A stretch of 64,000 nucleotides of DNA, taken from Bacteroides_D sp963546395 (lineage in GTDB: Bacteria > Bacteroidota > Bacteroidia > Bacteroidales > CAJPTX01). The stretch is taken from NCBI GenBank assembly GCA_963546395.1, contig CAUUMS010000001.1, forward strand, positions 195,373 to 259,372. Reading direction: 5' to 3'. Positions within the stretch are counted from its first letter, which is position 1. Each line of letters begins with the position of its first letter. The position numbers were made by a program, and so were the translations under genes. Shown here piece by piece: positions 26,554 to 35,628 of the stretch. The notes beneath the pieces are model-generated. The model was not told the origin of the DNA. It did no database searches and saw only the letters and a program-made list of their open reading frames with translations.

Positions 26554-26742
26554 CTACTTTATCTCACGGTGTACGGTGACACGCTTGAGAATGGGATTGT
26601 ACTTGCGTCGCTCGAGGCGATCGGGCGTGTTCTTCTTGTTCTTGGTGGTGATGTAGCGCGATGTGCCCGGCAGGCCCGACTCCTTGTGCTCGGTGCACTC
26701 GAGGATGACCTGTATGCGCGCCTCCTTGCTCTTCTTAGCCAT
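26554..26742 (-). CDS. rpmG: 50S ribosomal protein L33
   Basis: A 62-residue L33 protein (MAKKSKEARIQVILECTEH, then SRYITTKNKKNTPDRLERRK). The zinc-binding cysteine pairs are absent apart from one Cys in LECTEH, so this is the Cys-minus type. It lies 14 bases downstream of rpmB. Confidence 0.96.
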   Translation of the reverse strand: MAKKSKEARIQVILECTEHKESGLPGTSRYITTKNKKNTPDRLERRKYNPILKRVTVHREIK

Positions 26743-26756
26743 GGTGCTTGGGAAAT

Positions 26757-26999
26757 CTAGAATGTCTTTATAAGGCCCGCCTTCTGCGCCCGGCGCAAGG
26801 CGGTGAGTACGCCCACCTTCGCGATGGTACGCATGCCAGCGGCTGACACCTTCAGGGTGACCCAGCGGCTTTCCTCCTCGAGGAAGAAGCGCTTCTGCCG
26901 GAGATTTGGGGAGAAGGTACGCTTGGTGCGCCGCTTGGAGTGCGACACGTTATTGCCTATGCGAACCCGCCGCCCGGTGATTTGACAAACCTTGGACAT
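26757..26999 (-). CDS. rpmB: 50S ribosomal protein L28
   Basis: An 80-residue L28 (MSKVCQITGRRVRIGNNVSH, then NLRQKRFFLEEESRWVTLKV). ATG 26999 gives the normal family length; the open frame extends upstream into the 3' end of cinA but that part is not ribosomal. It heads the rpmB-rpmG-DUF4295 operon. Confidence 0.96.
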   Translation of the reverse strand: MSKVCQITGRRVRIGNNVSHSKRRTKRTFSPNLRQKRFFLEEESRWVTLKVSAAGMRTIAKVGVLTALRRAQKAGLIKTF

Positions 27000-27038
27000 G
27001 GTGTTAGCCTCCGTCGTGTAGATTGCTTGATAACCCCG

Positions 27039-27070
27039 CAAAGGTAGGTATCTTTTCGCTAACAGGCAAA
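27039..27070 (-). promoter_or_regulatory. Promoter of the rpmB operon
   Basis: On the minus strand TTTG (27067-27070), 20 bases spacing, then TACCTTTG (27039-27046) fit the Bacteroidetes -33/-7 consensus exactly. The -33 element overlaps the 3' end of cinA (stop at 27059). Confidence 0.75.
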
Positions 27071-28357
27071 CGGGGTGTCCTCCCGCGGGTTGTACCGGTG
27101 GTGCGGATAGGCCTCGAGGAGCCTGAGGCGTAGCATATTCACAGCCTCGTAAACGGCGCGCACCCGGCCGATGTGACGGGGGACATTCACGGTGAGGCAC
27201 TGCGAGTGCACGCCCGCATGGTCGGCTAACGCTAGCCACACGGTGCCGACCGGCGTATCGGAGCCATCGCCCTCGGGCCCAAGGAGCCCTGTGGTGGCAA
27301 GGGCATAATCGGCACCCAACTTTTCACGGGCAGCCTGCGCCATACATTCCGCCACGGGTTGGCTCACGGCTCCATGCTCCGCTAGCATGGATGAGGGCAC
27401 ATCTAGCAGCGATATTTTCACTGCCTCACTGTAGGCGACGATACCACCCCGGAAATAGATTGAGGCTCCAGGGAGCTCGGTGAAGGTTGCAGCCAGGGAT
27501 CCCGCCGTGCAGCTCTCGGCGCAAGCCACGGAGAGCCCCTCGCTCGCCAGAATGCGGGCCACGATGCCGGGCAACGTGTCATCGCCCTCCCCGTAGAGCT
27601 TATCGGAGACGAGCGTCTTCAGCTCGACGGTCAGATTGGCAAGCTCGTTCACCAGATCCGGTGTCGACTCACCTAGGCTATCGATGCGCAGACGGATCCC
27701 CTCGGGGCCAGGTAGGTAGGCTAGCGCGAAATGCTGACGCAATCGGCTCTCCCAGTCCGCTAAGGTATCGGCCAAAAAGGATTCGGCAATGCCATAGATC
27801 TTCAGAGTGCGGTGCAAAATGGCGGGACGAGGGAGCCGCTCAATGCATGGGGCGACCTGATGCCGGAAGAGCCACTCCATCTCAAAGGGCACTCCAGGGA
27901 GGCTGAAGACCATGTGGGAGCCGCGGTGGAATAGCATGCCGGGGGCTGTGCCGCAGTGGTTCTGTAGCACCGTGCACGTGCTGGGCACCCGGGCCTGATC
28001 GCGGTTGCGATCCGTGAGTGGCAACTGGCGACGCTGAAAGCGTTCCTCGATGCGGTGCAACGTCTCCTCGTCGAGCTGCAACGTGCCCCCGAATAGGGAG
28101 AGCAGCACCTCGCGCGTGAAGTCATCGCTCGTGGGCCCCAGTCCTCCCGTGATGATGGTGACATCATACTCCTCAGCACAGCGCGCTATCAGCTGCTGCA
28201 TCAGGGCCCGATCGTCGGGTATGGCGTGCATATGGGCCACTGTGCACCCCAGTTGCAGAAGGCCCTGCGCTAGGAAGCGGGAATTCGTGTCGGCGACCTG
28301 GCCCATGGTCAGCTCGGTGCCGATGGCTACAATGGCGCATCTGGGTGAGGTAGTCAT
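27059..28357 (-). CDS. cinA: CinA-family nicotinamide-nucleotide amidohydrolase
   Basis: A 432-residue protein with two domains. The N-terminal MoCF domain (MTTSPRCAIVAIGTELTMGQ, then VTIITGGLGPTSDDFTREVL) is linked in CinA/COG1058 proteins to ADP-ribose pyrophosphatase activity. The C-terminal domain (VACAESCTAGSLAATFTELP, then YFRGGIVAYSEAVK and ALATTGLLGPEG) is the NMN deamidase. It probably recycles pyridine nucleotides; the competence link of the family name is not supported here. It follows kdsA by 12 bases. Confidence 0.93.
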   Translation of the reverse strand: MTTSPRCAIVAIGTELTMGQVADTNSRFLAQGLLQLGCTVAHMHAIPDDRALMQQLIARCAEEYDVTIITGGLGPTSDDFTREVLLSLFGGTLQLDEETLHRIEERFQRRQLPLTDRNRDQARVPSTCTVLQNHCGTAPGMLFHRGSHMVFSLPGVPFEMEWLFRHQVAPCIERLPRPAILHRTLKIYGIAESFLADTLADWESRLRQHFALAYLPGPEGIRLRIDSLGESTPDLVNELANLTVELKTLVSDKLYGEGDDTLPGIVARILASEGLSVACAESCTAGSLAATFTELPGASIYFRGGIVAYSEAVKISLLDVPSSMLAEHGAVSQPVAECMAQAAREKLGADYALATTGLLGPEGDGSDTPVGTVWLALADHAGVHSQCLTVNVPRHIGRVRAVYEAVNMLRLRLLEAYPHHRYNPREDTPFAC

Positions 28358-28369
28358 GCTGGGGAAGGA

Positions 28370-29218
28370 TTACCGTGAGAGTTCGCAACGGCAACGATAC
28401 AGGGTCTCCAGTCGGGTTAACATGGCCTGAGCCCTATCGAGTGGGAGCATATTAGCCCCATCGGAGAGCGCTTTAGCAGGCTCGGGGTGCGTCTCGAAGA
28501 AGATGCCATCGGCCATGGAGGCCACAGCGAGCATCGCCATGTGCTCGATGAGCGCAGGTTGGCCTCCCGTGACCCCTGAGGCCTGGTTGGGCTGCTGCAA
28601 GGAGTGCGTCACGTCGACAATGACAGGGCAGCCGGTCTGCTGCATGACGGGGATGCCACGGAAGTCGATGACCAGGTCGGTATACCCGAACGTGGTGCCT
28701 CGCTCTGTGAGCATGACATGCGGATTACCCGCCTGCGCGACTTTCTGCGCGGCAAAAGTCATGGCATCGGGTGAGAGGAATTGCCCCTTCTTGATGTTGA
28801 CGACCCGACCAGTGTGGGCGGCAGCCTCTAGCAGATCGGATTGACGGCACAGGAAGGCCGGGATTTGCAGCACATCGGCCACCTCGGCAGCCATAGCGGC
28901 CTCCTCGGGCAAATGGATGTCTGTGACAATGGGGACACCGAGCGCAGCTTTGACATCGGCCAGGATGAGCAGGGCCTCCTGATCGCCAAGCCCCCGGAAT
29001 GAATCGCCGCGCGAACGGTTGGCCTTACGGTAGGAGGCTTTGAACACGAGCGGCAGATGCAACGCATGGCAGGTGGAAACTAGAGACTCAGCCACGCGGA
29101 GGGTGACCTCACGGTTCTCCACCACGCAGGGGCCAGCCAGGACGAGAAAGGTCGTATCGGCCACAGGGTCTGCACACGGAATGGCATGCAGGGTGGCGAG
29201 GGCTTGGGTTGTGTGCAT
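28370..29218 (-). CDS. kdsA: 3-deoxy-8-phosphooctulonate synthase (KDO 8-P synthase)
   Basis: A 282-residue TIM-barrel enzyme condensing PEP with arabinose 5-phosphate for the LPS inner core sugar KDO. Motifs: FLVLAGPCVVENREVTLRVA, FKASYRKANRSRGDSFRG, VTDIHLPEEAA, LCRQSDLLEAAAHTG, VNIKKGQFLSPDAM. The first residues lie before the usual family start but the ATG at 29218 overlaps the rarA stop by one base (TAATG), supporting translational coupling. Confidence 0.95.
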   Translation of the reverse strand: MHTTQALATLHAIPCADPVADTTFLVLAGPCVVENREVTLRVAESLVSTCHALHLPLVFKASYRKANRSRGDSFRGLGDQEALLILADVKAALGVPIVTDIHLPEEAAMAAEVADVLQIPAFLCRQSDLLEAAAHTGRVVNIKKGQFLSPDAMTFAAQKVAQAGNPHVMLTERGTTFGYTDLVIDFRGIPVMQQTGCPVIVDVTHSLQQPNQASGVTGGQPALIEHMAMLAVASMADGIFFETHPEPAKALSDGANMLPLDRAQAMLTRLETLYRCRCELSR

Positions 29219-30498
29219 TATGACTTGTAGTATTTGCTTCCCCAGCAGTGGAGCAACCAGCGTCGAGCCTCCTGCTCACGAGGATTGGCCTGCGGCTCGT
29301 AGAGGGTTGTACCCTCTAGTCCCTCGGGGAGGAACTCCTGATCGACGAAATGCTCGGGGTAATCGTGGGCATAACGGTAGCCTTTCCCGTATCCTAAGCG
29401 CTTCATGAGCGCAGTGCTCGCATTGCGCAGATGGAGCGGCACGTCACGCAGCGTGTCCTGCTCCACGAGTTGGAGGGCACGATTGATGGCCAGGTAGGCC
29501 GAATTGCTCTTAGGGCTCGAGGCCAGATAGATGGCAGCCTGCGAGAGGATGATGCGTGCCTCGGGCATTCCGATGGACTTGGTGGCCTCTTGCGCCGCAT
29601 TGGCTATGAGCAACGCATTGGGGTTGGCTAAGCCCACGTCTTCGGCAGCTAGAATCACCATGCGGCGTGCCACGAAGACGGGGTCTTCACCTGCCTGTAG
29701 CATGCGAGCCAACCAGTACACGGCAGCACTAGGATCGCTACCACGCATGGATTTGATGAAGGCCGAGATGATGTCGTAATGCATGTCGCCCTGCTTGTCG
29801 TAGCGGGCTGTCTTGGTTTGCAGCACCTGCTCCACCGACGCATTGTCTACCTCGATGGTGTCGGACTCCCGGGCATTGTACAGCAACTCCAAGATGTTCA
29901 GCAGGCGACGTCCATCCCCGGCGGCGTAACCGTACAGGGCCTGGGTTTCCCGCAACGTGAACTGCACCTGCGACAGTAGCGCATCGTTGCGCAGGGCATT
30001 ATCGGCCAGCTGCTGGAGCTCCTCATGGGAGAGCGGCTGCAAGGTGTAGACCTGACAGCGCGAGAGCAGTGGGGCAATGACCTCGAACGAGGGGTTCTCG
30101 GTGGTGGCTCCTACCAGGGCGACACTCCCCTTCTCCACGGCCCCTAGCAACGAATCTTGCTGCGATTTGCTGAAACGGTGTATCTCGTCGATAAAGAGCA
30201 CGGGGGTAGGCCCATCGACGAACTGCTGTCTGGCCGCCCGCTCGAAGACTTCCCGGAGATCTTTCACACCCGAATGCACGGCACTCAGCGTGTAGAAGGG
30301 CCGATGGCTCTCCTGCGCTATGAGCTGGGCCAGGGTGGTCTTCCCCACCCCAGGCGGCCCCCACAGGATGAAGGGCGAGAGGGAGCCCGTGCGCATCATC
30401 CTCCGTATAGGCCCCTGGGGCCCCACCAGATGCGTCTGCCCGATATACTGATCCAAGGATCGGGGGCGCATCCGCTCGGCGAGCGGAATGCTAGACAT
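29218..30498 (-). CDS. rarA: Replication-associated recombination protein A (RarA/MgsA)
   Basis: A 426-residue AAA+ clamp-loader-like ATPase acting at stalled forks. N-terminal PLAERMRPRSLDQYIGQTHL, Walker A LWGPPGVGKTTLAQLIA, Walker B PVLFIDEIHRFSKSQQDSLL, sensor VALVGATTENPSFEV, and the RarA-specific C-terminal AAA lid/MgsA helices are all seen. ATG 30498 (MSSIPLAERMRP) is chosen over an in-frame upstream start that lies inside the sensor gene. It overlaps the sensor gene by 8 bases and kdsA by one base. Confidence 0.95.
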   Translation of the reverse strand: MSSIPLAERMRPRSLDQYIGQTHLVGPQGPIRRMMRTGSLSPFILWGPPGVGKTTLAQLIAQESHRPFYTLSAVHSGVKDLREVFERAARQQFVDGPTPVLFIDEIHRFSKSQQDSLLGAVEKGSVALVGATTENPSFEVIAPLLSRCQVYTLQPLSHEELQQLADNALRNDALLSQVQFTLRETQALYGYAAGDGRRLLNILELLYNARESDTIEVDNASVEQVLQTKTARYDKQGDMHYDIISAFIKSMRGSDPSAAVYWLARMLQAGEDPVFVARRMVILAAEDVGLANPNALLIANAAQEATKSIGMPEARIILSQAAIYLASSPKSNSAYLAINRALQLVEQDTLRDVPLHLRNASTALMKRLGYGKGYRYAHDYPEHFVDQEFLPEGLEGTTLYEPQANPREQEARRWLLHCWGSKYYKS

Positions 30499-32857
30499 TG
30501 GAGGCTTCAGTATCGACTTGCGACTCTGGCTGCAATGGGGCCGGAGCCACAAAGTCGGTGATATCAAATGCTATCTTGAGCACACGCACAACGGAGCCCT
30601 GGTTGTCGATAATGGGGGCGTAGGTCTCAATGAAAGTGTGGAGGCGACCGCCTATCTCGAGCTGGCTCCGGACGTGCCGCTTGAGGGTACCATGCTCCAG
30701 CTCCATCCAGAATTGCTGATACTCCCGCTGCTGCCGCTCGGTGAGGTGGAGGCCGTCGGAGTGGTGAGCCCGTATCACCCGCTCACGCGGCAACCGTAGC
30801 AGGGTGAGGTACTCGTCGTTGACATTCGTGATGCGCCCCTCTAGATCGTACTCCACCACGTAGCAGGCGCTCTGCATGGCGCGATTGAGGCTCTCGAGCT
30901 CCGCGGTCTGGCGGGACGATTCCTCCTGTATGGCCCGCAGCTCTTCCATGTTCTGGCGCATGGCTTCCTCCTGGGCCGACATCTCTTCAGACTGCCGCTG
31001 GGCCTCCTGCAAGAGGGTCTTGGTGCGGATGCTGTTCTGCACTGTCACCAATGTGGAGGCAAAGCTACTCGCCACGCTCTCTATCAGCTTGATGCGATAC
31101 TCGGGTATCTCGCCAAAGCAGGCGAACTCTAACACCCCTTGTAGGACACCATTCATGAGCACGGGCACAAGTAGTAACGTATCGGGAGCAGCTCCCCCGA
31201 GCCCCGAGTTAATCCGCAGGTAGGAGGGCGGAATGTCCGTGATGAGCAGCCGGTTCTCCTCTTTCGCGCAACGCCCTACAAGTCCCTCACCGAGCGCAAA
31301 GGTGGCCTGCGCGAACTTACGCACCTCGTGGGCATGCATGGCTACCATGCGCAACACGGGTTCTCCAGCCTCATTCTCTTCCTTCAGGTAGACGGCCCCC
31401 ACGAGCATGTGCGTATAGCTAACCAGCTCCCGGACGATGCTGTAGGCAAAATCTTCCACGGAGGTTGCCTCACGGCGTAATAGCTCTGCCATCTTGGCCA
31501 CTCCTCGCGCCGCCCAGGCCTGCTGCTCCTCTATGCTACGCTGCCGATCCTCTCGCTCCTTGGCACGGGCCAGGCTACGCTGCATCTCGAGTAGGCTCTG
31601 CCCTAGTACGTCCTCCTCAGAGGCATGAAGCGACGCGTCAAGCTGCCCTTGGCCGGTGGCTACCGCAAATCGTGCCTTCTCCTCTAGGCCAGTAAGTAGG
31701 CGATTCGTGGCCTCGGCGATACGCTCTATCTCATCGCCCGTGTGCACCTCCAGACGGAGGGAAGGGTGGATGCTCCCCCGAGCTAGAGCCGTGATGCTGC
31801 GACTCGTGCGCTGAATGGGGACTCCCAGGCTGCGCGTGAGCAGTAGCAGTAATCCGAGTATGGCCAGCAGACCAATCATAGATACCAAGAAGATGGAACG
31901 GGCTGTGGCCGCAGGGGATTGCATAGCCACCGTCTTAGGGGCTATCAGGCACACGGCCCAGGGGGATGAAGAGGCTCCCACCCATATTGGGGCTGACAGG
32001 AAGAAGCCCTCCTCGCCTGTGACTGAATTACGATAGCTCTGCTGCACACCCTCCCCACGCATCATGGCCTCGCAGTAATCCCCAATGTGAGGTATGGCCG
32101 CAAAGGCATCGGTAGCGTAATGGCCGCAACTCTCCCTCCCCAACCCGGCGACAATCTGCATGCTGGCCGATAGGAGAACGCAATAGGTCCCCTCGACGGG
32201 CCGCAGGGTGGACATCAGCGTCTCGTAGAAGTCAGCTCGCACTTCAGCCCCCACAACCCCAGCAGGGATCTTCGACTGGTCGCAGAATGGTATCCCCAGC
32301 GTGAAGGTGTACGCAGTGCTACCCATGCTGTCGAGTGCACTGAGGGCCGGGCCATGGGTGTAGATCTCCTGCCGATCCCGCACAGCGATATACGCATCAT
32401 CCAGATCAAGCCCCGCCGTATCACGGAGCTCGTCAATACGTTGCGCCGCATCACCCACCCCGTAGTAACCAACCATCTCGGAGCCATTGAAGTGGCGGTA
32501 GTCGGGATTGAGGTAGCGGTAATCCACTCGGCCCCACACCGCAGAAAATTGTGGGGAGGCATTCTGTAGACGCGCAGCCTGCTCATCGAAAGCATTCAGG
32601 CGCATCAAAGCATTATCAGGGGTGAGGCCATTGAGATCGTCAGCCAACGCACGCAGGGAAGAGAGGGCCAGGTTGAGCGGTAGCGAGATACGCTGGGCAT
32701 AGCCCTCAACCTTCGAGGCTTGCAGGTCTAACGACGTGCGCTCGTACTCGTTGCGAACCTCCAGGAATAGCAGCCACACCACTAGCAGCAACGTCACCCC
32801 CACAGCCGCCAGGACGGACAGCACGATCTTGTGCCGAATACGTATGCGAAACCTCAT
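30491..32857 (-). CDS. Cache/HAMP/GAF/PAS sensor protein without output domain
   Basis: A 788-residue membrane sensor. It has an N-terminal helix (about 13-33), a large periplasmic Cache-like region (35-320), a second helix (SIFLVSMIGLLAILGLLLLL), a HAMP linker (345-395), a GAF domain (about 465-605), a coiled coil of the QSEEMSAQEEAMRQNMEE type and a PAS domain (about 655-770). The protein stops shortly after. No histidine kinase, cyclase, receiver or MCP signalling tip is seen. Proteins of this type occur in Bacteroidetes; the partner is unknown. The stop overlaps the rarA start by 8 bases. Confidence 0.82.
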   Translation of the reverse strand: MRFRIRIRHKIVLSVLAAVGVTLLLVVWLLFLEVRNEYERTSLDLQASKVEGYAQRISLPLNLALSSLRALADDLNGLTPDNALMRLNAFDEQAARLQNASPQFSAVWGRVDYRYLNPDYRHFNGSEMVGYYGVGDAAQRIDELRDTAGLDLDDAYIAVRDRQEIYTHGPALSALDSMGSTAYTFTLGIPFCDQSKIPAGVVGAEVRADFYETLMSTLRPVEGTYCVLLSASMQIVAGLGRESCGHYATDAFAAIPHIGDYCEAMMRGEGVQQSYRNSVTGEEGFFLSAPIWVGASSSPWAVCLIAPKTVAMQSPAATARSIFLVSMIGLLAILGLLLLLTRSLGVPIQRTSRSITALARGSIHPSLRLEVHTGDEIERIAEATNRLLTGLEEKARFAVATGQGQLDASLHASEEDVLGQSLLEMQRSLARAKEREDRQRSIEEQQAWAARGVAKMAELLRREATSVEDFAYSIVRELVSYTHMLVGAVYLKEENEAGEPVLRMVAMHAHEVRKFAQATFALGEGLVGRCAKEENRLLITDIPPSYLRINSGLGGAAPDTLLLVPVLMNGVLQGVLEFACFGEIPEYRIKLIESVASSFASTLVTVQNSIRTKTLLQEAQRQSEEMSAQEEAMRQNMEELRAIQEESSRQTAELESLNRAMQSACYVVEYDLEGRITNVNDEYLTLLRLPRERVIRAHHSDGLHLTERQQREYQQFWMELEHGTLKRHVRSQLEIGGRLHTFIETYAPIIDNQGSVVRVLKIAFDITDFVAPAPLQPESQVDTEASNV

Positions 32858-32891
32858 GCTAGACTGGCCGCGTGCCGCACATTAGTTCCTG

Positions 32892-32899
32892 CAAAGTTA
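32892..32899 (-). promoter_or_regulatory. Putative -7 box for the sensor gene
   Basis: Minus-strand TAACTTTG, 35 bases before the ATG at 32857. Fits TAnnTTTG. Confidence 0.5.
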
Positions 32900-33054
32900 G
32901 CGATTGTTTGAGAACGAGGACTCTGCAATCCCCGCAGTGCACATCTACACCACGCAATGCACAAGACTCCCTCTGCATTGCCGTACAGCCCGGCCATGCA
33001 CTGCGCACGCCATACCATTCGCTAAATCGTAGCCATAGCGGGCCTTTGGAAATA

Positions 33055-33732
33055 CTACCGCCTGACCCTATAGCGTATGCGCTGGCTGGGAGCTCCTGTA
33101 TGCGTAACCGTGCTAAACTGGTGCCCCTCTGCATACCCAATACCTTGATCGGGCAACGTGGGAGATTTTCGATCGGCGAAAGCTAGTATCACTCCCGCTA
33201 AGGCCCCGCAAAAGTGTGATTCCCAGGAGTAGGATGGCTCGTACGGGAAGATCCCCCACACCATGCTCCCATAAAGGAATATCACAATGAGCGCTAAGGC
33301 CGCCAAGCCCCTTCGGCGACCGATAAATCCTGCGGTGATGATGTAGGCTGCCAGGCCATAGAGCAAGCCGCTGGCCCCAACATGGTAGCTGGCTCGCCCT
33401 ATAAGCCATGTGCCGATCCCAGAACCTAGCCACCCCGCAATGAGCACAAAGGGAGCACGGGATGGATAGAAGTACCACAGCGCGCATCCCAGGATGAGAA
33501 GTGGGATGAGGTTCGATAGCAAATGTTGCCCGTCGGAATGGATGAACGGAGCAGCCAGAATACCCACCAGCCCTGCTACGCTCCGCGGGTATATTCCCAG
33601 CCAGTAGAGATAATGTCGGTCTAGACCTTGGAGGGGATAGGCGAGTGCAATCAGGCCGACAGGCAGGGCTGCAAGCGTAAGGCTTACCAGAAACCGTCGT
33701 CGCTCAATGGTACGCTCTCGCCGACTGCCCAT
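33055..33732 (-). CDS. Rhomboid-family intramembrane protease (second copy)
   Basis: A roughly 225-residue polytopic protein with the rhomboid triad region: FIHSDGQHLLSNLIPLLILG, the catalytic Ser in HVGASGLLYGLAAYII, and the His in YSWESHFCGALAGVILA. It has a different C-terminal soluble tail (about 40 residues) from the first rhomboid at 22.2-22.8 kb. ATG 33732 or an in-frame GTG at 33738 overlapping the upstream stop by one base (TAGTG) are possible starts. It follows the Na/Pi transporter gene. Confidence 0.9.
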   Translation of the reverse strand: MGSRRERTIERRRFLVSLTLAALPVGLIALAYPLQGLDRHYLYWLGIYPRSVAGLVGILAAPFIHSDGQHLLSNLIPLLILGCALWYFYPSRAPFVLIAGWLGSGIGTWLIGRASYHVGASGLLYGLAAYIITAGFIGRRRGLAALALIVIFLYGSMVWGIFPYEPSYSWESHFCGALAGVILAFADRKSPTLPDQGIGYAEGHQFSTVTHTGAPSQRIRYRVRR

Positions 33733-33737
33733 GGCCA

Positions 33738-35489
33738 CTAGAGGGCTGGCTGCTTGGCCTCAATGCCATCACCCTCTAGGCCCTTGATCTGATGGTCTAT
33801 CTCGGCAATATCCTCCGAGATGTTGATGATGCTATCGCCCAACCGCTCGCACTGCGATATGAAATCGCTGTAGACGATACCAGCCTGGTAGCTGTAGACC
33901 GAGTGCTCCACGTTCTGGATGTGTTCGCTCTTGAGCAGGTTGCGGAACTGGTTGATGCTATCCTCACACTCGTAGGCATGCCCCAGATCGACGGCCGCAT
34001 AATTGCCCGTGAGATTAGCCTCCATCACCCCGAATGCCCGATCCACGAGGTCGAGCATCTGCTCGATGTTGCGCAGGATGCGCTCATTGAGCCACACGTT
34101 CTCCTCGTGCCTGCGCATGAGGATCTGGGCCATATTGTTGTTATAGTCGGCAATGTTCTCAATGTCACCAATGATCTTCAGCAACGCCTGCAACAGCTGA
34201 CTCCCCTCGTAGCTAAGCTCCGCCCCCTTGATTTGCCCCAGATACTTGGCAATCTCCACCTCCACGCGATCGCTGATGTTCTCATACTTCACCACCCGCT
34301 CGTAGATCTTGCGGAGATCCTTCTCATTGGTCGTCTCGAGCATGCGGCGGACGAAGCCAAACATGCGGTAGGTACGCCGTGCGTAGGCCAGGGTCTCCTC
34401 CTTAGCCTGCTGAAGCGACAGCTCCGCCGTGGAGAGCATGCCGATGCTGATGTGCCGCAGTCGGAACTCCTCATCCTCATGCTCACGAATCGGTATGATA
34501 CGCTTAGCCAGGGCCACCAACTGGGGGGTAAACCACACGAGCAGGAGCGTATTCGAGAGATTAAATACCGTGTGAAACAGCGACAGGGCAAACGGTATAC
34601 TCGCCGTGCTCAGCCACGGGGACTCCATACCTCCACGCTGCGTCACAGCCCCAACTAGGCGCAGGAATGGAGTGAATATCAGCACCACCCAGACGACACC
34701 GAAGACGTTGAATATGAGATGAAAGAGTGCAGCCCTTCTTGCTGACACATTGCCCACAGCTGCCGCCAGATTGGCTGTGATAGTGGTACCTATGTTCTCC
34801 CCGAGCACCATGGCAGCGGCCATCGGGAAATCGATCCACCCGTTAGTACACATGATGAGCGTGAGTGCCACAGTAGCCGATGAGGACTGGACGATCACCG
34901 TGAGCAGAGCCCCCACCAGCACGAATAGGAGTACAGACCACACCCCCATCTGGGTAAACCGGGTCAAATGCTCCAGCACCGAGGGGTAGGCCGCCAGGTC
35001 GGGCACCGAACTCTTGAGGTAAGCAAGCCCCAGGAAGATCAGGGCAAAACCCAGAATCAGCTCGCCCAGCGACCGACGTGAGTCTCGCTTGCTGAATAGG
35101 AACGGCACCGCCACACCGATCAGCGGCAGCGACAGCATGCTGACATCAAATTTGAACCCCAGCAGCGAGATAATCCAGGCCGTGACCGTGGTGCCAATGT
35201 TAGCCCCCATGATTACACCCACAGCCTGCACCAGGGAGAGGAGACCCGCATTGACAAAGCTCACCACCATGACGGTGGTTGCCGATGAGGACTGGATGAC
35301 GGCCGTCACCAAGAGGCCCGTCATTATCCGCTTGAAGCGCGTGCTGGTCATTGCGGCCAGCAGATCGCGCATCCTATCGCCAGCCACCTTCTGTAGCCCC
35401 TCGCTGAGCATCTTCATCCCATACAGGAAGACACCCAGCGATCCGGCCAGCGTCAGAAGGGACAAAATCGTAGAACCCACGGTATGCAT
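33738..35489 (-). CDS. Na+/phosphate cotransporter family protein with PhoU-like domain
   Basis: A 583-residue membrane protein of the NptA/PhoU-fused type. Two inverted-repeat transport halves each carry the Q-S-S-S-A-T motif (LVTAVIQSSSATTVMVV and LTVIVQSSSATVALTL) and GANIGTT/GENIGTT loops. The soluble C-terminal 200 residues (SIGMLSTAELSLQQAKEETL onward) are helical, PhoU-like, and may regulate transport. It would import inorganic phosphate with sodium. A downstream rhomboid gene is coupled by a one-base overlap. Confidence 0.92.
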   Translation of the reverse strand: MHTVGSTILSLLTLAGSLGVFLYGMKMLSEGLQKVAGDRMRDLLAAMTSTRFKRIMTGLLVTAVIQSSSATTVMVVSFVNAGLLSLVQAVGVIMGANIGTTVTAWIISLLGFKFDVSMLSLPLIGVAVPFLFSKRDSRRSLGELILGFALIFLGLAYLKSSVPDLAAYPSVLEHLTRFTQMGVWSVLLFVLVGALLTVIVQSSSATVALTLIMCTNGWIDFPMAAAMVLGENIGTTITANLAAAVGNVSARRAALFHLIFNVFGVVWVVLIFTPFLRLVGAVTQRGGMESPWLSTASIPFALSLFHTVFNLSNTLLLVWFTPQLVALAKRIIPIREHEDEEFRLRHISIGMLSTAELSLQQAKEETLAYARRTYRMFGFVRRMLETTNEKDLRKIYERVVKYENISDRVEVEIAKYLGQIKGAELSYEGSQLLQALLKIIGDIENIADYNNNMAQILMRRHEENVWLNERILRNIEQMLDLVDRAFGVMEANLTGNYAAVDLGHAYECEDSINQFRNLLKSEHIQNVEHSVYSYQAGIVYSDFISQCERLGDSIINISEDIAEIDHQIKGLEGDGIEAKQPAL

Positions 35490-35522
35490 TGGCCGGCAAG
35501 TAGTTTAGTCCGCCACACCCCG

Positions 35523-35530
35523 CGAAGTTA
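35523..35530 (-). promoter_or_regulatory. Possible variant -7 box for the Na/Pi transporter
   Basis: Minus-strand TAACTTCG, one base from TAnnTTTG, 34 bases before the ATG. Confidence 0.3.
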
Positions 35531-35628
35531 GTAAGCTCGCACGAATAGGCTACCCACGCAGCATGCATAAGCCCAGTAGGACGCAAGCAACACATCACGC
35601 CCGGATCGCATCCATCCGAGCTCAGGGC

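Noticed and set aside
27059..27239. N-terminal extension of rpmB into cinA
   Set aside because: The upstream part has no ribosomal protein character and the promoter lies inside it.
33792..34658. Long open frame (288 codons) on the plus strand
   Set aside because: Antisense to the Na/Pi transporter gene; no recognisable motif.
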